Source of the DNA: Flavobacterium sp. SUN052
GTDB lineage: Bacteria > Bacteroidota > Bacteroidia > Flavobacteriales > Flavobacteriaceae
DNA: 64,000 nucleotides
Reading direction: 5' to 3'
Assembly (NCBI RefSeq): GCF_028867935.1
Contig: NZ_JAPQNS010000006.1
Location: 363,224 to 427,223, forward strand
A program made the position numbers and the translations under genes. Below the pieces are notes generated by a model. It searched no databases. It was given only the letters and a program-made list of their open reading frames with translations, and had not been told where the DNA came from. Below are positions 49,624 to 59,406 of this stretch, one piece after another (position 1 is the first letter of the stretch; each line of letters opens with the position of its first letter).

Positions 49624-52600
49624 ATGCATAAACTTTTAATAGTACAGCTTTTGCTGTGCTTGTTCAGTTTGCCCTCATTAGCCCAGGACCGGGTTGTAAC
49701 GGGTAAAGTGACCTCATCGGAAGATGGCTCTGTGTTGCCTGGGGTAAACGTAGCGGTGAAGGGAACCTCGCGGGGAACGAGCACCGATGGGGAAGGCAAC
49801 TATCGGGTTAGTGTAGGCGAAGGGGCCACACTTGTTTTTAGCTTTATTGGTTTCACCAGCCAGGAAGTAGCAGTAGGCAACCGCTCAACGGTTGATTTGG
49901 CGCTGGTAACCGATGCCTCTCAATTGCAGGAAGTCGTGGTAACCGCTCTCGGTATCACCCGCGAGAAAAAAGCCCTGAACTATGCCGTTCAGGAGATCAA
50001 ACAAGAGAAACTGAACTTTGCCCGTGAGCAAAACGTGGGTAACGCACTGGCCGGAAAAATTGCGGGTGTGCAGGTTCTGGGACAATCGGCCGCCAAGTTT
50101 GGTAACCCAACTATCCGGATTCGGGGTATCAACTCCCTGGGTGGCAATGACCCTCTGTACGTAGTTGACGGAACGCCAACCGACATTAGCCAGGTGAACA
50201 TGGACGACGTGGAGAACCTGTCGGTACTGAAAGGACCTTCGGCAACGGCGCTATACGGTAACCGTGCGTCGGCGGGGGTTATCGTGATCACGACGAAGCG
50301 GGCTAAAGCGGGCGAAACTAAGCTCGATATCAACCACAGTACCACAATCGACATGGTGTCGCTGTTGCCTAAGTACCAGAACGAATACGGTGGTGGCTAC
50401 TCGCAGGAGTTTGAAACGTTCCAGTTTGATCCAAAAATTCACCCGGCTAACTGGGCTTCATTCAACGGTCAGCGTATTCTGGATTACTCGGCTGACGAAA
50501 GCTGGGGGCCAAAATTAGATGGTCAGCCACACCGCTCGGCGTTTTCGTGGCAGCCAGGCCCGCAGTTTGGTATTCAGACACCTTACGAAGCGCAGCCTAA
50601 CAACGTTCGTGATTTCTTCGAGAAACCGATCAGCAATAATACAAACATTGCTTTCTCGAAAGGTTCGGAGTCGTTCCAGAGCCGGATTTCGTACACGCAC
50701 ATCATCAACAACGGTATTATTCCAAATTCATCGCAGTCTCGGGATTACATCAGCGCGAAAAACTCTATCATTTTCGCAAAGAACCTGACGGCAAACCTGA
50801 ACATCAATTATACCTCAACCCGGACGATTAACCAGCCTGCTGACCGGTACGGCTCAACGGGTGGCACGGGAGTAAGTAACAACCTGTTTGGCGTTTCGAA
50901 CTCGACACTGAATGGCTATAACCAGACCATTGGTATGTTTAACCAGTGGTTTCAGCGCCAGTTACGGGTTGAAGATCTTCGGAACTACAAGAACCCAGAC
51001 GGAACATTCCGGAGCTGGAACATTGGTGGCCCAACCGACGCATTCCCGAAATACTGGGATAGCCCATACACGCAGGCTTATGAGAACACCAATACCAACC
51101 GGGGCGACCGGCTGTTCGGTGATTTTGGGTTGACGTATCAGTTCACCCCCGCGCTGAAAGCTTCGGCTACAGTACGTCGTGACCAAAGTGCTTACTACCA
51201 GCAGGGTCGTGTTGCCATCGGTACCCTGAACGAAGGTGGTTTGGGTGGCTTCTCAACGCTGAGCGCCAACACTCGCGAAAACAACTACGAAGCTTTGGTT
51301 AGCTACAATCAGAATATCAAAGACCTGTCGATTGTGGCCAACGTGGGTGGTAACATCCGGTATAACCGCACTGATGGTTTGTTCCAGGCCACACAGGGTG
51401 GTTTATCGGCACCGGGTTTCTATGCCATTGCTGCTTCGATCAACCGGCCATTGGCAAACAACTTCCTGTTTCAGCGTCAGGTCAATAGCGTGTTTGGTAA
51501 CGTAAGCCTTGGCTTCCGCGATTTCGCCTTCGTTGAGGCTTCGATTCGGAATGACTGGTCGTCAACGCTGCCTTCTGCCAACAACTCGTATTTGTATCCA
51601 TCGATCTCGGCAGGTTTGATCCTGACGGAGTTGATTCCTAAGAACAATGTACTGTCGTATGCCAAGGTCCGGGCGGGTTATGCCCAGGTAGGTACCGACG
51701 TTGGTCCTTATCAGACTTCACTGGCTTACACGGCTGGCTTGCCTTACGGAAACAGCGCAACGGCTGGTCTGCCAGGGACGCTGCCTAATTCAAATCTGCT
51801 GCCAGGTCTGTCGTCGTCGTATGAAGGTGGTTTAGACCTGAAATTCCTGAATAACCGTTTCGGTCTGGAATTTACAGCATACCGCAACGACAACAAAAAC
51901 CAGATTATTCCGCTGCCAGTTGACCCAACCAGTGGCTACACCAACGCGGTGGTTAACGCTGGTTTGATTCGGACAACGGGTTTAGAATTGCACATCTATG
52001 CAAATCCGGTTCGCTCATCGTCGGGCTTCAACTGGGAGTTTGACCTCAACGCCGACCGTAACCGCTCACAAGTGGTTGAACTGGCCAGTGGCTTAACTAA
52101 CTACCAACTCGATGGTCCTCAGTGGCGGACACTAACGCTGAACGCACGCACTGGTTCCGACGGGTCACCCCGCGATTGGGGTACGCTGGTCGGCCAGGGT
52201 ATCAAGAAAGACGCAAACGGCCGGCCGGTTGTGTACTCACCAACAGAGGCAAACATTGCCTCGGGTGTAGCAGGCTTGTATGTTAAAGAAGAGAACGTTG
52301 AATTAGGCTCGGTGCTCCCTAAGTTCAAAGGGGGTTGGTTGAATACGTTCTCGTATAAGGGTGTTACGTTGCGTGTTAATACCGACTTCGTGGTAGGTGG
52401 TAAATTCTTTTCAACCACCAAAATGTTCAACGCCTATTCAGGTTTGAGTGCCGAAACGGCTGGGTTGAACGAGCTGGGTAATCCAAAGCGTGATGCAGTT
52501 CTTACGGGTGCCGATGCCGCAAAAAGCGGTGGCGTTCTGTTGGATGCCGTAACCGAAGATGGTCAGCCCAATAAGTACCGGGTTGATGCGCAGAACCTGT

Positions 52601-52875
52601 ACGAAAACTGGTTGTTTGCCCTTAACGAGCGTTGGATTTATGACAAAACATACATCAAACTGCGCGAAGTATCGTTTGGCTACACTATTCCAGCCCGCAT
52701 TCTGGGCAACTTCGTTAAGTCGGCCAGCATTTCGGTTATTGCCCGTAACCCCGTGCTGATTTACAGTGCCGCTAAAGGAGGTATTGACATTTCGGAATCA
52801 GAAACAATCTGGTACGAAGGCGGTCAGTTGCCACCAGTTCGCTCGTTCGGGATAAACCTTCGTTTAGGTCTATAA
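49624..52875 (+). CDS. susC: SusC/RagA-family TonB-linked outer-membrane protein
   Basis: 1,083 residues. Signal MHKLLIVQLLLCLFSLPSLA; CarboxypepD_reg domain (about 22-105, VVTGKVTSSEDGSVLPGV); plug domain with LQEVVVTALGITREKKALNYAVQ, IRIRGINSLGGNDPLYVVDGTP and GPSATALYGNRASAGVIVITTKRA; a long barrel ends in VRSFGINLRLGL. SusC is the transport channel, capped by the SusD lipoprotein encoded next, for a glycan or peptide substrate. No glycoside hydrolase or regulator lies alongside, so the substrate is open. Confidence 0.96.
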   Translation: MHKLLIVQLLLCLFSLPSLAQDRVVTGKVTSSEDGSVLPGVNVAVKGTSRGTSTDGEGNYRVSVGEGATLVFSFIGFTSQEVAVGNRSTVDLALVTDASQLQEVVVTALGITREKKALNYAVQEIKQEKLNFAREQNVGNALAGKIAGVQVLGQSAAKFGNPTIRIRGINSLGGNDPLYVVDGTPTDISQVNMDDVENLSVLKGPSATALYGNRASAGVIVITTKRAKAGETKLDINHSTTIDMVSLLPKYQNEYGGGYSQEFETFQFDPKIHPANWASFNGQRILDYSADESWGPKLDGQPHRSAFSWQPGPQFGIQTPYEAQPNNVRDFFEKPISNNTNIAFSKGSESFQSRISYTHIINNGIIPNSSQSRDYISAKNSIIFAKNLTANLNINYTSTRTINQPADRYGSTGGTGVSNNLFGVSNSTLNGYNQTIGMFNQWFQRQLRVEDLRNYKNPDGTFRSWNIGGPTDAFPKYWDSPYTQAYENTNTNRGDRLFGDFGLTYQFTPALKASATVRRDQSAYYQQGRVAIGTLNEGGLGGFSTLSANTRENNYEALVSYNQNIKDLSIVANVGGNIRYNRTDGLFQATQGGLSAPGFYAIAASINRPLANNFLFQRQVNSVFGNVSLGFRDFAFVEASIRNDWSSTLPSANNSYLYPSISAGLILTELIPKNNVLSYAKVRAGYAQVGTDVGPYQTSLAYTAGLPYGNSATAGLPGTLPNSNLLPGLSSSYEGGLDLKFLNNRFGLEFTAYRNDNKNQIIPLPVDPTSGYTNAVVNAGLIRTTGLELHIYANPVRSSSGFNWEFDLNADRNRSQVVELASGLTNYQLDGPQWRTLTLNARTGSDGSPRDWGTLVGQGIKKDANGRPVVYSPTEANIASGVAGLYVKEENVELGSVLPKFKGGWLNTFSYKGVTLRVNTDFVVGGKFFSTTKMFNAYSGLSAETAGLNELGNPKRDAVLTGADAAKSGGVLLDAVTEDGQPNKYRVDAQNLYENWLFALNERWIYDKTYIKLREVSFGYTIPARILGNFVKSASISVIARNPVLIYSAAKGGIDISESETIWYEGGQLPPVRSFGINLRLGL

Positions 52876-52913
52876 TATTAGTAGATTATTGGAATTAACC
52901 AATTGTCAACCAC

Positions 52914-52949
52914 GTTTATCTGAACGGAGTCCTCTTCGTTCAGATAAAC
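52914..52949. other. Hairpin between susC and susD
   Basis: GTTTATCTGAAC (52914-52925) pairs perfectly with 52938-52949 around a 12-nt loop. Without a T-run it may stabilise or attenuate susD mRNA. Confidence 0.6.
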
Positions 52950-52971
52950 AACAATCATAGAAAGACACCCC

Positions 52972-54420
52972 ATGAAAGGGCAAAAATTCATACTTATGGC
53001 TGGCCTGCTCACGGCAGTAACGGCCTGTAACGACTTCGGGGATTTAAACGTCAACCCCAACAACGCGCTGAACCCCAACACGGCTAGTTTGCTCACAGGC
53101 GCTACCCGGACGGTAGGCACCATTAACTCGCAGGTTGGCCCCGCCGGGTTCAACATCACACCTGCCTTGTATGTGCAGCAGTTTTCTGACGTGACCTATA
53201 TTGAGGACTCGCGTTACAAAACAATCAACTTCAGCTTTAACGGCTTGTATTCGGGACCTCTGGTGAACCTGCAACAGGTAATCGACCAGAATACCAACGA
53301 AGCGACTAAGGGTCTGGCGGCTAATTACGGTTCTAATGCGAACCAAATTGCTATTGCCCGGATTCTGAAAGCTTACATTTTTCAGTTTATTACTGACCGT
53401 TGGGGCGATGTGCCTTACAGCCAGGCGCTGAAAGGCGATCAGAACTTCTCGCCTGCCTACGACAAGCAACAGGACATTTATAACGACCTGTTTAAAGAAT
53501 GGAAAGAAGCGGCTGCTCAGTTCGATGGTGGAAAAACAGTTACTGGTGATATTTTGCTGAGTGGTAATGCAACCCGCTGGAAGAAATTTGCGGCTTCGTT
53601 GCGGATGATTGCTGCCCTGCGTTTGTCGAAAGTTGATCCTGCTAAAGGTAAAACGGAGTTCGCTGCTGCCCTTGCTGATGGTGTGCTGGCGTCTAATGCC
53701 GACAACGTTCGCTACCAGTATCTGGCGGATGCCAACAACGAAAATCCGTTGTATACCAATTACGTTCGGTCGAACCGCGACGATTTTGCGTTGAGCGCGA
53801 CATACGTAAACTACATGAAGTCTGTGAACGATCCCCGTTTGCCAATTTATGCGGCCGGTAACCTGAAAGGTGAAATTGTGGGTGCGCCCTATGCCGTTTT
53901 CCCGGCGCCGGGCAAAGCAACAGACTACTCGCTGGCAGGACCTGCCATCAGCGCACAAACGGCTCCGGTCAACATTATGACGTACGCACAGGTGTTGTTT
54001 GCGCAGGCTGAAGCTGCTAAACTGGGCTGGATTACGGGCAATGCCAAAACGCTATACGAATCGGCCATCAAAGCGTCTATGCAGCAATGGTTAGGTACCA
54101 GCTATACCGATGCGGCCTTTACAGCGTATATTGCGCAACCAGCGGTGGCTTACACCGAAGCTGCAGCGTTGGAACGTATTGGGTATCAGCGTTGGATTGC
54201 CCTGTTCTTCCAGGGAACCGAGGCCTGGAACGAATGGCGCCGGACGGGTTACCCCGTGTTGACGCCTGCTGCATCACCACTCAATGGTGGCACGGGTATT
54301 CCCCGTCGGTTGGCATACCCAACCACAGCGGTAACCTTGAACAAAACCAATTACGACGCTGTTACAGCTCGTCAGGGTGCAGATACGCCGTACACTCGTG
54401 TATGGTGGGACAAACAATAA
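52972..54420 (+). CDS. susD: SusD/RagB-family nutrient-binding lipoprotein
   Basis: 482 residues, lipid on Cys19 (LTAVTAC). The start CNDFGDLNVNPNNALNPNTASLL is the SusD-like type 2 pattern; helical TPR-like repeats follow, for example RILKAYIFQFITDRWGDVPYSQAL, and AALERIGYQRWIALFFQGTEAWNEWRRTGYP is the C-terminal signature of the family. It lies 96 bases after susC and ends in a terminator shared with a duplicated MFS 3' end. Confidence 0.95.
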   Translation: MKGQKFILMAGLLTAVTACNDFGDLNVNPNNALNPNTASLLTGATRTVGTINSQVGPAGFNITPALYVQQFSDVTYIEDSRYKTINFSFNGLYSGPLVNLQQVIDQNTNEATKGLAANYGSNANQIAIARILKAYIFQFITDRWGDVPYSQALKGDQNFSPAYDKQQDIYNDLFKEWKEAAAQFDGGKTVTGDILLSGNATRWKKFAASLRMIAALRLSKVDPAKGKTEFAAALADGVLASNADNVRYQYLADANNENPLYTNYVRSNRDDFALSATYVNYMKSVNDPRLPIYAAGNLKGEIVGAPYAVFPAPGKATDYSLAGPAISAQTAPVNIMTYAQVLFAQAEAAKLGWITGNAKTLYESAIKASMQQWLGTSYTDAAFTAYIAQPAVAYTEAAALERIGYQRWIALFFQGTEAWNEWRRTGYPVLTPAASPLNGGTGIPRRLAYPTTAVTLNKTNYDAVTARQGADTPYTRVWWDKQ

Positions 54421-54482
54421 ACTTTCTGATTTGCTCAATACCTAGGAAGGCCCCCGCGAGATTCGTGGGGGCTTTTTTGCGC
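54420..54482. repeat. Diverged copy of the MFS gene 3' end and terminator (left copy)
   Basis: Aligns without gaps to 54935-54997, with 48 of 63 bases identical. On the minus strand it still reads AQKSPHESRGGLPRY followed by TGA, against AQKSPREIHKGSSKY plus TGA in the MFS gene. The plus strand forms the susD terminator (GGCCCCCGCGAG/CGTGGGGGC then TTTTTT). Confidence 0.8.
54449..54479 (+). terminator. Terminator of susD
   Basis: GGCCCCC pairs with GGGGGC(TTTTTT), a GC-rich stem with T-run just after the susD stop. Confidence 0.85.
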
Positions 54483-54492
54483 AATCACAAGC

Positions 54493-54876
54493 TTATTTGA
54501 TCGTGATCGTTAATTTGACATTGCCTTTTACGATACCCTTGGGCTGGTAAACTATGTAAGCGCGTCTGTCGTAGTAATCATACGTTATTGTCTTATCAAC
54601 GGTTTCTTTCAGCTTCTGTTCAAGTATGGGGCGCCCCAGGGTATCCCTTTCATGGTCCCAATCATAAACCTTGACTACAGCAGAACCCTGCCTGATGTCT
54701 CCCTCTGTGCGAAGAATGATCACTGAATAGTCCCAAAAGGGCCACTTGTTGTAAGTGATTATTGTGGACTTCGAAGGATCTTCTATTTCATAGCTTACAC
54801 TTCCCCAGATTAACTGGGCAAAAACTAAACAGAGTGTTACTGCGAACAGTATTTTTATTAAGATGGGTTTACTCAT
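54493..54876 (-). CDS. Small protein of unknown function, membrane-anchored or secreted
   Basis: 127 residues. An N-terminal hydrophobic segment (ILIKILFAVTLCLVFAQLIWG) serves as signal or anchor. The rest is beta-rich and polar (YEIEDPSKSTIITYNKWPFWD, TIIVV-type strands, YIVYQPKGIVKGNVKLTITIK). No domain recognised. It lies between two diverged copies of the MFS gene 3' end, suggesting it was inserted together with one of them. No promoter found upstream. Confidence 0.65.
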   Translation of the reverse strand: MSKPILIKILFAVTLCLVFAQLIWGSVSYEIEDPSKSTIITYNKWPFWDYSVIILRTEGDIRQGSAVVKVYDWDHERDTLGRPILEQKLKETVDKTITYDYYDRRAYIVYQPKGIVKGNVKLTITIK

Positions 54877-54934
54877 AAGTAGAAAAATTATTGATATAGG
54901 TTTAAAGTTAATATATACGAATTTATTAATTTTG

Positions 54935-54997
54935 AACTTTCTGATTTACTCAATACTTCGAAGAGCCCTTGTGAATCTCACGGGGGCTTTTTTGTGC
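54935..54997. repeat. MFS gene 3' end and terminator (right copy)
   Basis: The copy in place in the intact MFS gene; its stop TGA is at 54952-54950. On the plus strand it forms a terminator-like hairpin (AGCCCTTGTGAATCTCACGGGGGCT, then T-run). Confidence 0.8.
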
Positions 54998-56266
54998 TAC
55001 TACAACGAATAGACTAATAATAACCAGGCAGCCAACTATCAAACCGATGGTTGGCGCTGCCACATAGGTTTGGGCGTGGCCCGATATAAACGCTCCGATA
55101 ATATCGGAGAAGTTGATCAGCGCCATGTATGTTGTAAACTGGGACCCTTCTACGCCGGGGCGGCAAAGCGCCATGAGAATAGGAATTGAAACGACGCTCA
55201 AACTCGGGTCCATCATATTCCATAGTACCAAGCCAGTTGTGGCAACGGATTGATTAGACCAATAGTGGCCAAGCAAACCCATGCTAAGCAGATAAATGGC
55301 ATGAAAGGCTATAACAAAGGGTAACAGCCGACGTGCCCCAAAGCGGTCGGAAATCCATCCACCCACGAGTACGACCACAATAATAAATACCATGCCGTAG
55401 GTTCCACTCAATACAGATACCGACTGGTCTGACCAGCCCAGCCGTTGAATCAAGTGCATGTTGTAGGCTCTGATAAAGGCGTTCTGGCACGAATACACTA
55501 ATACAATAGGCACAAACAAGAGCAGACTGCGCCGACTGATCAACCCCCTGAACAATTCACTAAATAACCAACCAATGTTATGGTCGTGGGCGTGGTGAGC
55601 CGCCACCTGACGGCGCGAAGCCTGACCCGGAAAAAGAACATCATCGGGTCGCTCGCGAATAAAAAAGGTGATGCCTGTAAACGCCAGCAAAAAGACGGTA
55701 AGCGCCAATGCCGCCGTCCGAAAACTATATGCATGAATGAGATACGCCATTCCGGCGGCACCCAAGGCCATACCAGTCAGAAAACCACCCCGCATGAAGC
55801 CGTTTACCCGACCTCGTTCCGACTCTGGGATAGTGGATATTGCCATGGCGTCTACGCTGGCATCCTGCACCGATGCGCATACGCTGTGAATAAAAAATGC
55901 GATGGACAAGGCATATAGATTCGTAGTTGGATTACCCACCGCCCAAATGCCAACGGAGGCCAGCATCGCCAATACCTGCGACCCGATTACCCAGGGTCGG
56001 CGACGACCCATCGGGCTCCCCTGAAACCGGTCGATTAGCGGTCCCCAAACGAACTGAAAAGCCCAGGGCGCTCCTACAATCGCCACAAATTCGCCAACCT
56101 TGACCGACGACAGTTGCTGCCCAGCCAGATAGTTTGCCAGCGCCGTTGAGGAAAAACCGGCCGGGACTCCCTGCATCACATACAGGTAAAAGAAAGTGAT
56201 GAAGCGAAGGGGGCGGCTCTCTGTCAGGATCAGTGAGCGGTTGCCAGGAATAGCTGTACTTGTCAT
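54950..56266 (-). CDS. MFS transporter (AmpG/permease-like)
   Basis: 438 residues from ATG 56266. Twelve membrane segments; a loop motif GSPMGRRRPWVIGSQ between helices 2 and 3 matches the MFS signature, and the start MQGVPAGFSSTALANYLAG resembles AmpG-like muropeptide or related permeases. The middle loop HAHDHN is histidine-rich. Substrate not identifiable. The last 15 residues (AQKSPREIHKGSSKY) overlap the shared terminator and are duplicated at 54420-54482. Confidence 0.82.
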   Translation of the reverse strand: MTSTAIPGNRSLILTESRPLRFITFFYLYVMQGVPAGFSSTALANYLAGQQLSSVKVGEFVAIVGAPWAFQFVWGPLIDRFQGSPMGRRRPWVIGSQVLAMLASVGIWAVGNPTTNLYALSIAFFIHSVCASVQDASVDAMAISTIPESERGRVNGFMRGGFLTGMALGAAGMAYLIHAYSFRTAALALTVFLLAFTGITFFIRERPDDVLFPGQASRRQVAAHHAHDHNIGWLFSELFRGLISRRSLLLFVPIVLVYSCQNAFIRAYNMHLIQRLGWSDQSVSVLSGTYGMVFIIVVVLVGGWISDRFGARRLLPFVIAFHAIYLLSMGLLGHYWSNQSVATTGLVLWNMMDPSLSVVSIPILMALCRPGVEGSQFTTYMALINFSDIIGAFISGHAQTYVAAPTIGLIVGCLVIISLFVVVAQKSPREIHKGSSKY

Positions 56267-56343
56267 AATCCTCGTAAACGAGAGGATTAACAGTGTGTAC
56301 ACGCTAACTGTTTACGTTTTTAGAATGTGTGTATATGTAAGGG

Positions 56344-57063
56344 CTACCGATTATTCATTGCCCTGTCGATAGGCTCGAATTTGGCCAACAATTTTTTGTT
56401 GGCGTCCTGACGCAGAGGTCTGCCATGACCGAACACCGCTTTATCAAAGGGCAATTTGGCTATGTTTACAATACTGCTCATTCCCAGCGCGCGATCTTCG
56501 TAAACGGTACTGTAGTCCAGACCGGCAGCGTTCGCACATAGATCACCCGCAATCAGCACGCCTTCCTGCTTTAATAACAGGGCAATATGGCCAGCAGAGT
56601 GGCCGGGCGTATGAAGCACCTGAAGGCCACCAGCGATGGGCAAAATGTCGTTGTCATTCAGGCGTATATCAACGGTTACAGGGTCAATAGCACCATCGCC
56701 ATTTTTGATAAACAGTTGATAGATGACCCAGTTGATCATGCCCGGCGACAGATAAATGGGAGCCTTACCGGCCGAGCCTGCTTCGAGCAGTGGAGCGTCC
56801 AGGTGGTAGGCCAGCAGCGGAATACCGAGTTCTTTTTTTATGGCTGCTGCGCTGCCAGCGTGGTCGGGGTGGATATGGGTCAGAATGATCTGTTTGATGG
56901 CGGATGGGTTTTCACCGCCCTTGCGAATCGCCGAGAAAATCTTGTCCATGCTGCCTTTGTTACCTGTATCGATCAGGACTAACCCTTTCGCTTTATCCTT
57001 GATAATAAAGACATTGACTACTCCTAAACCAATTTGATAGAGAGAAGGTGTTATTTGTTGCAT
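56344..57063 (-). CDS. MBL-fold metallo-hydrolase
   Basis: 239 residues. Zinc motif H63-I-H65-P-D67-H68 (LTHIHPDHAGSA), then HTPGHSAGHIALL (His), AGDLC (Asp) and FGHGRP (His), all present. Glyoxalase-II-like members hydrolyse thioesters or lactones; the actual substrate is not known. Cytoplasmic. Lies between the MFS gene and the histidine kinase, both on the same strand, with no obvious joint role. Confidence 0.85.
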   Translation of the reverse strand: MQQITPSLYQIGLGVVNVFIIKDKAKGLVLIDTGNKGSMDKIFSAIRKGGENPSAIKQIILTHIHPDHAGSAAAIKKELGIPLLAYHLDAPLLEAGSAGKAPIYLSPGMINWVIYQLFIKNGDGAIDPVTVDIRLNDNDILPIAGGLQVLHTPGHSAGHIALLLKQEGVLIAGDLCANAAGLDYSTVYEDRALGMSSIVNIAKLPFDKAVFGHGRPLRQDANKKLLAKFEPIDRAMNNR

Positions 57064-57112
57064 GATTGCCTTTTATCCGTTAATCACCTGTCAATATAAA
57101 AGCAATTGCCGG

Positions 57113-59368
57113 TTAGTCACTTACCGGTTGTACCATCGGCAGATACACCGTGAACGTGGCCCCCTCTCCCGGTTGGCTATAAACGTCGATGAATCCATTG
57201 TGATTCTCCACTACTTTTTTGACCACCGCCAGCCCGATACCAGTACCCGTATATTGATTGCGGCCGTGCAGCCGGCGGAAAAGCTCAAAGATGCGCTCCT
57301 GATGGATCTTATCGAAACCAATTCCGTTGTCGGTTACAGTAAGGCTTACCCACTCACTACTGACTGTATGACTCGTAGAAGGAGGCAGTTGATCAGCTGT
57401 CAGAATAGTGCCGCTAAGAGATACCTGAGGAGCCTGGTTGGGTTTCGAAAACTTAAGCGCATTCGCCAGTAAATTTTGTAGCAGTTGTTGAAGCTGGGTT
57501 TCGTCGCCGGGTACACTTGGCAACTGACCAACCTTTATGGTCGCCCCTGTCTCCTGAATAGTCGTTTCCAGGTCACCCAGTACCTCCTGCGCCAGGGTTT
57601 GTAAAGACACGGGCAGCATAGGTGTCTGTTGGGTTGTCAGCCGGGAGTAATTCAGCATGTCTTTGACCAACGTTTGCATGCGCATGGCTGCATTTTGCAT
57701 GCGCTGTAGCAGATCGCGGCCAAGCGGGCTGATTGTTTCGGCATGTTGGGTAAGTAGCATATCCCCGAACGAATGAATTTTGCGCAGCGGCTCCTGTAAA
57801 TCGTGAGAAGCAACGTAGGCAAACTGCTGCAAATATTCATTAGAGCGGATCAGGGCGGCATTGTTGGCCTCCAGCTTTTGCTGATAAGCCCGCAACGGCG
57901 AGATGTCGGTGGTAATCATCAGAACCCCTTTCTGAAAAGGAGTGATCGCATAGTCGTAGGCTATACTCAGTTGAGCATAATCTACGGAATGATAGATTGG
58001 CTGCCCCGTACTGACAACCAGGGATAGCGCTGTAAACACATCCCGTTGCCGACTCGCTGGAAAAAGTGTAAGCATAGTACTCGCCAAAATATCTTCCTGG
58101 GTAAACTCACGACCAATGAAAGGGGCAAACAAACGCAGGGTAGCCGGGTTAGTCAAACTGATTCTGAAATCGCTGACCTGGCCAACCTGATCGTACAGCG
58201 GATCGAGCACGAGTACGCTGCTGGCCGATGCGTTGAGCACACCGGTGAGCAACTCGGTCTGCCGTTGTAGTTCCAGTTGAGAGAGCTTAAACGGCGTAAT
58301 GTCCAGCGTAGTAAGCACCAAACCATCGCCATGTCGCACGGCGGTGCAGTCGAACCAGCTCGTCTGCGAATTCTGTTGGTGGCACGTTTCAAAGCGGTCA
58401 CTTTGCCCCGATTCAACAACGGCTACATAGCGATCATAGAGCCCATTGGTTTTTAAATAGGGAAATACATCCAGCAAGCGCCGACCTGTTATGGAATCGT
58501 CTGGTCGGAAGGATCGATAAGCTGACAACTCGTTTCCGGTACTGATTATAAAGTCGATTATCTGGCCGGTCGAATCGCGGATTGTCTCGTAGTAGCGAAC
58601 CGCAGCCGGTGAACTGCTCATGACGCTTTCTAACAAAGAAGCTGTTTTTTGCCCTACTGTAACATCCTGGAAAGAAACGAGCATGCCATCCTGGTATTTG
58701 ACAACTGATACATCAATCCAGACGTCGCGGGAGGGCAAATGCAGCAATTGATGATGCGGTTTACCCGATGTCACAACGTCAACGTATTGCTGAAAGAAAG
58801 CATGCTCTCTCATGCTCTGGTAGCGCTGACTGATGGGGCGCGTCAGAATATCCTCGCGGCTTTGGTTGGTAATAGTTGCCCCTAACTGATTACAAAGCGT
58901 GGCCTGAAAGTCAATAATAGTATCCTCATCATCTCGTATTGCCCGAAATACAATTAAACCGGTTGGCATTGTTTCCAATACCTGCTCTAATTCAGGCAAC
59001 TCTGTCGGCTCGGGCTCGCTAAGTAGGTCCAGTGAAAGCACCAGTTGTCGGTCATCAATCCGCATAAGCTGACAGGCGTAATGGCGCAGCGAATTGGCCA
59101 ACACATGCTGAAATCTGAACTGGTTATGACCGTACTGAATGGCGTGCTGAAGTTGCCCGGCCAGTTCGGCTGATTGTAAGGGGAGGGGTAACTGGTTAAT
59201 GGTGCCACCCGTCAGGGACGTAAGAAATCCATTCTCTAAATTCTGCGGGGCGACGGTGGCATGCCTGACCAAAAAACTGTTGTCAACGCCCTGGTCGACC
59301 TCCAGTAACAGCATACTTTTGGGAGACAAATCAGACTGGGCAGTATCAGACGGAGAAAAGCGATTCAC
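57113..59368 (-). CDS. PAS-domain histidine kinase without transmembrane region
   Basis: 751 residues from a GTG; ATG 59314 is also possible. Three or four PAS-like domains (about 115-235, 240-360, 365-490) contain motifs such as IVFRAIRDDEDTIIDFQATLCNQ, MSSSPAAVRYYETIRDSTGQIIDFI and VLVLDPLYDQVGQVSDFRISLTNP. A short coiled coil leads into HisKA (QFAYVASHDLQEPLRKIHSFGDML, His near residue 521) and HATPase_c (NALKFSKPN, TDNGIGFDKIHQERIFELFRRLHGRNQYTGTGIGLAVV). No membrane helix, so a cytoplasmic sensor. Its response regulator is not encoded next to it. Confidence 0.9.
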   Translation of the reverse strand: MNRFSPSDTAQSDLSPKSMLLLEVDQGVDNSFLVRHATVAPQNLENGFLTSLTGGTINQLPLPLQSAELAGQLQHAIQYGHNQFRFQHVLANSLRHYACQLMRIDDRQLVLSLDLLSEPEPTELPELEQVLETMPTGLIVFRAIRDDEDTIIDFQATLCNQLGATITNQSREDILTRPISQRYQSMREHAFFQQYVDVVTSGKPHHQLLHLPSRDVWIDVSVVKYQDGMLVSFQDVTVGQKTASLLESVMSSSPAAVRYYETIRDSTGQIIDFIISTGNELSAYRSFRPDDSITGRRLLDVFPYLKTNGLYDRYVAVVESGQSDRFETCHQQNSQTSWFDCTAVRHGDGLVLTTLDITPFKLSQLELQRQTELLTGVLNASASSVLVLDPLYDQVGQVSDFRISLTNPATLRLFAPFIGREFTQEDILASTMLTLFPASRQRDVFTALSLVVSTGQPIYHSVDYAQLSIAYDYAITPFQKGVLMITTDISPLRAYQQKLEANNAALIRSNEYLQQFAYVASHDLQEPLRKIHSFGDMLLTQHAETISPLGRDLLQRMQNAAMRMQTLVKDMLNYSRLTTQQTPMLPVSLQTLAQEVLGDLETTIQETGATIKVGQLPSVPGDETQLQQLLQNLLANALKFSKPNQAPQVSLSGTILTADQLPPSTSHTVSSEWVSLTVTDNGIGFDKIHQERIFELFRRLHGRNQYTGTGIGLAVVKKVVENHNGFIDVYSQPGEGATFTVYLPMVQPVSD

Positions 59369-59406
59369 GAGATTGATTGAAGCCCAGTCGGCCCCAAATA
59401 ATAGAC

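Noticed and set aside
53044..53958. Long open frame antisense to susD
   Set aside because: It has no family motifs and runs opposite to a well-formed susD; other long antisense frames in this window were dropped for the same reason.
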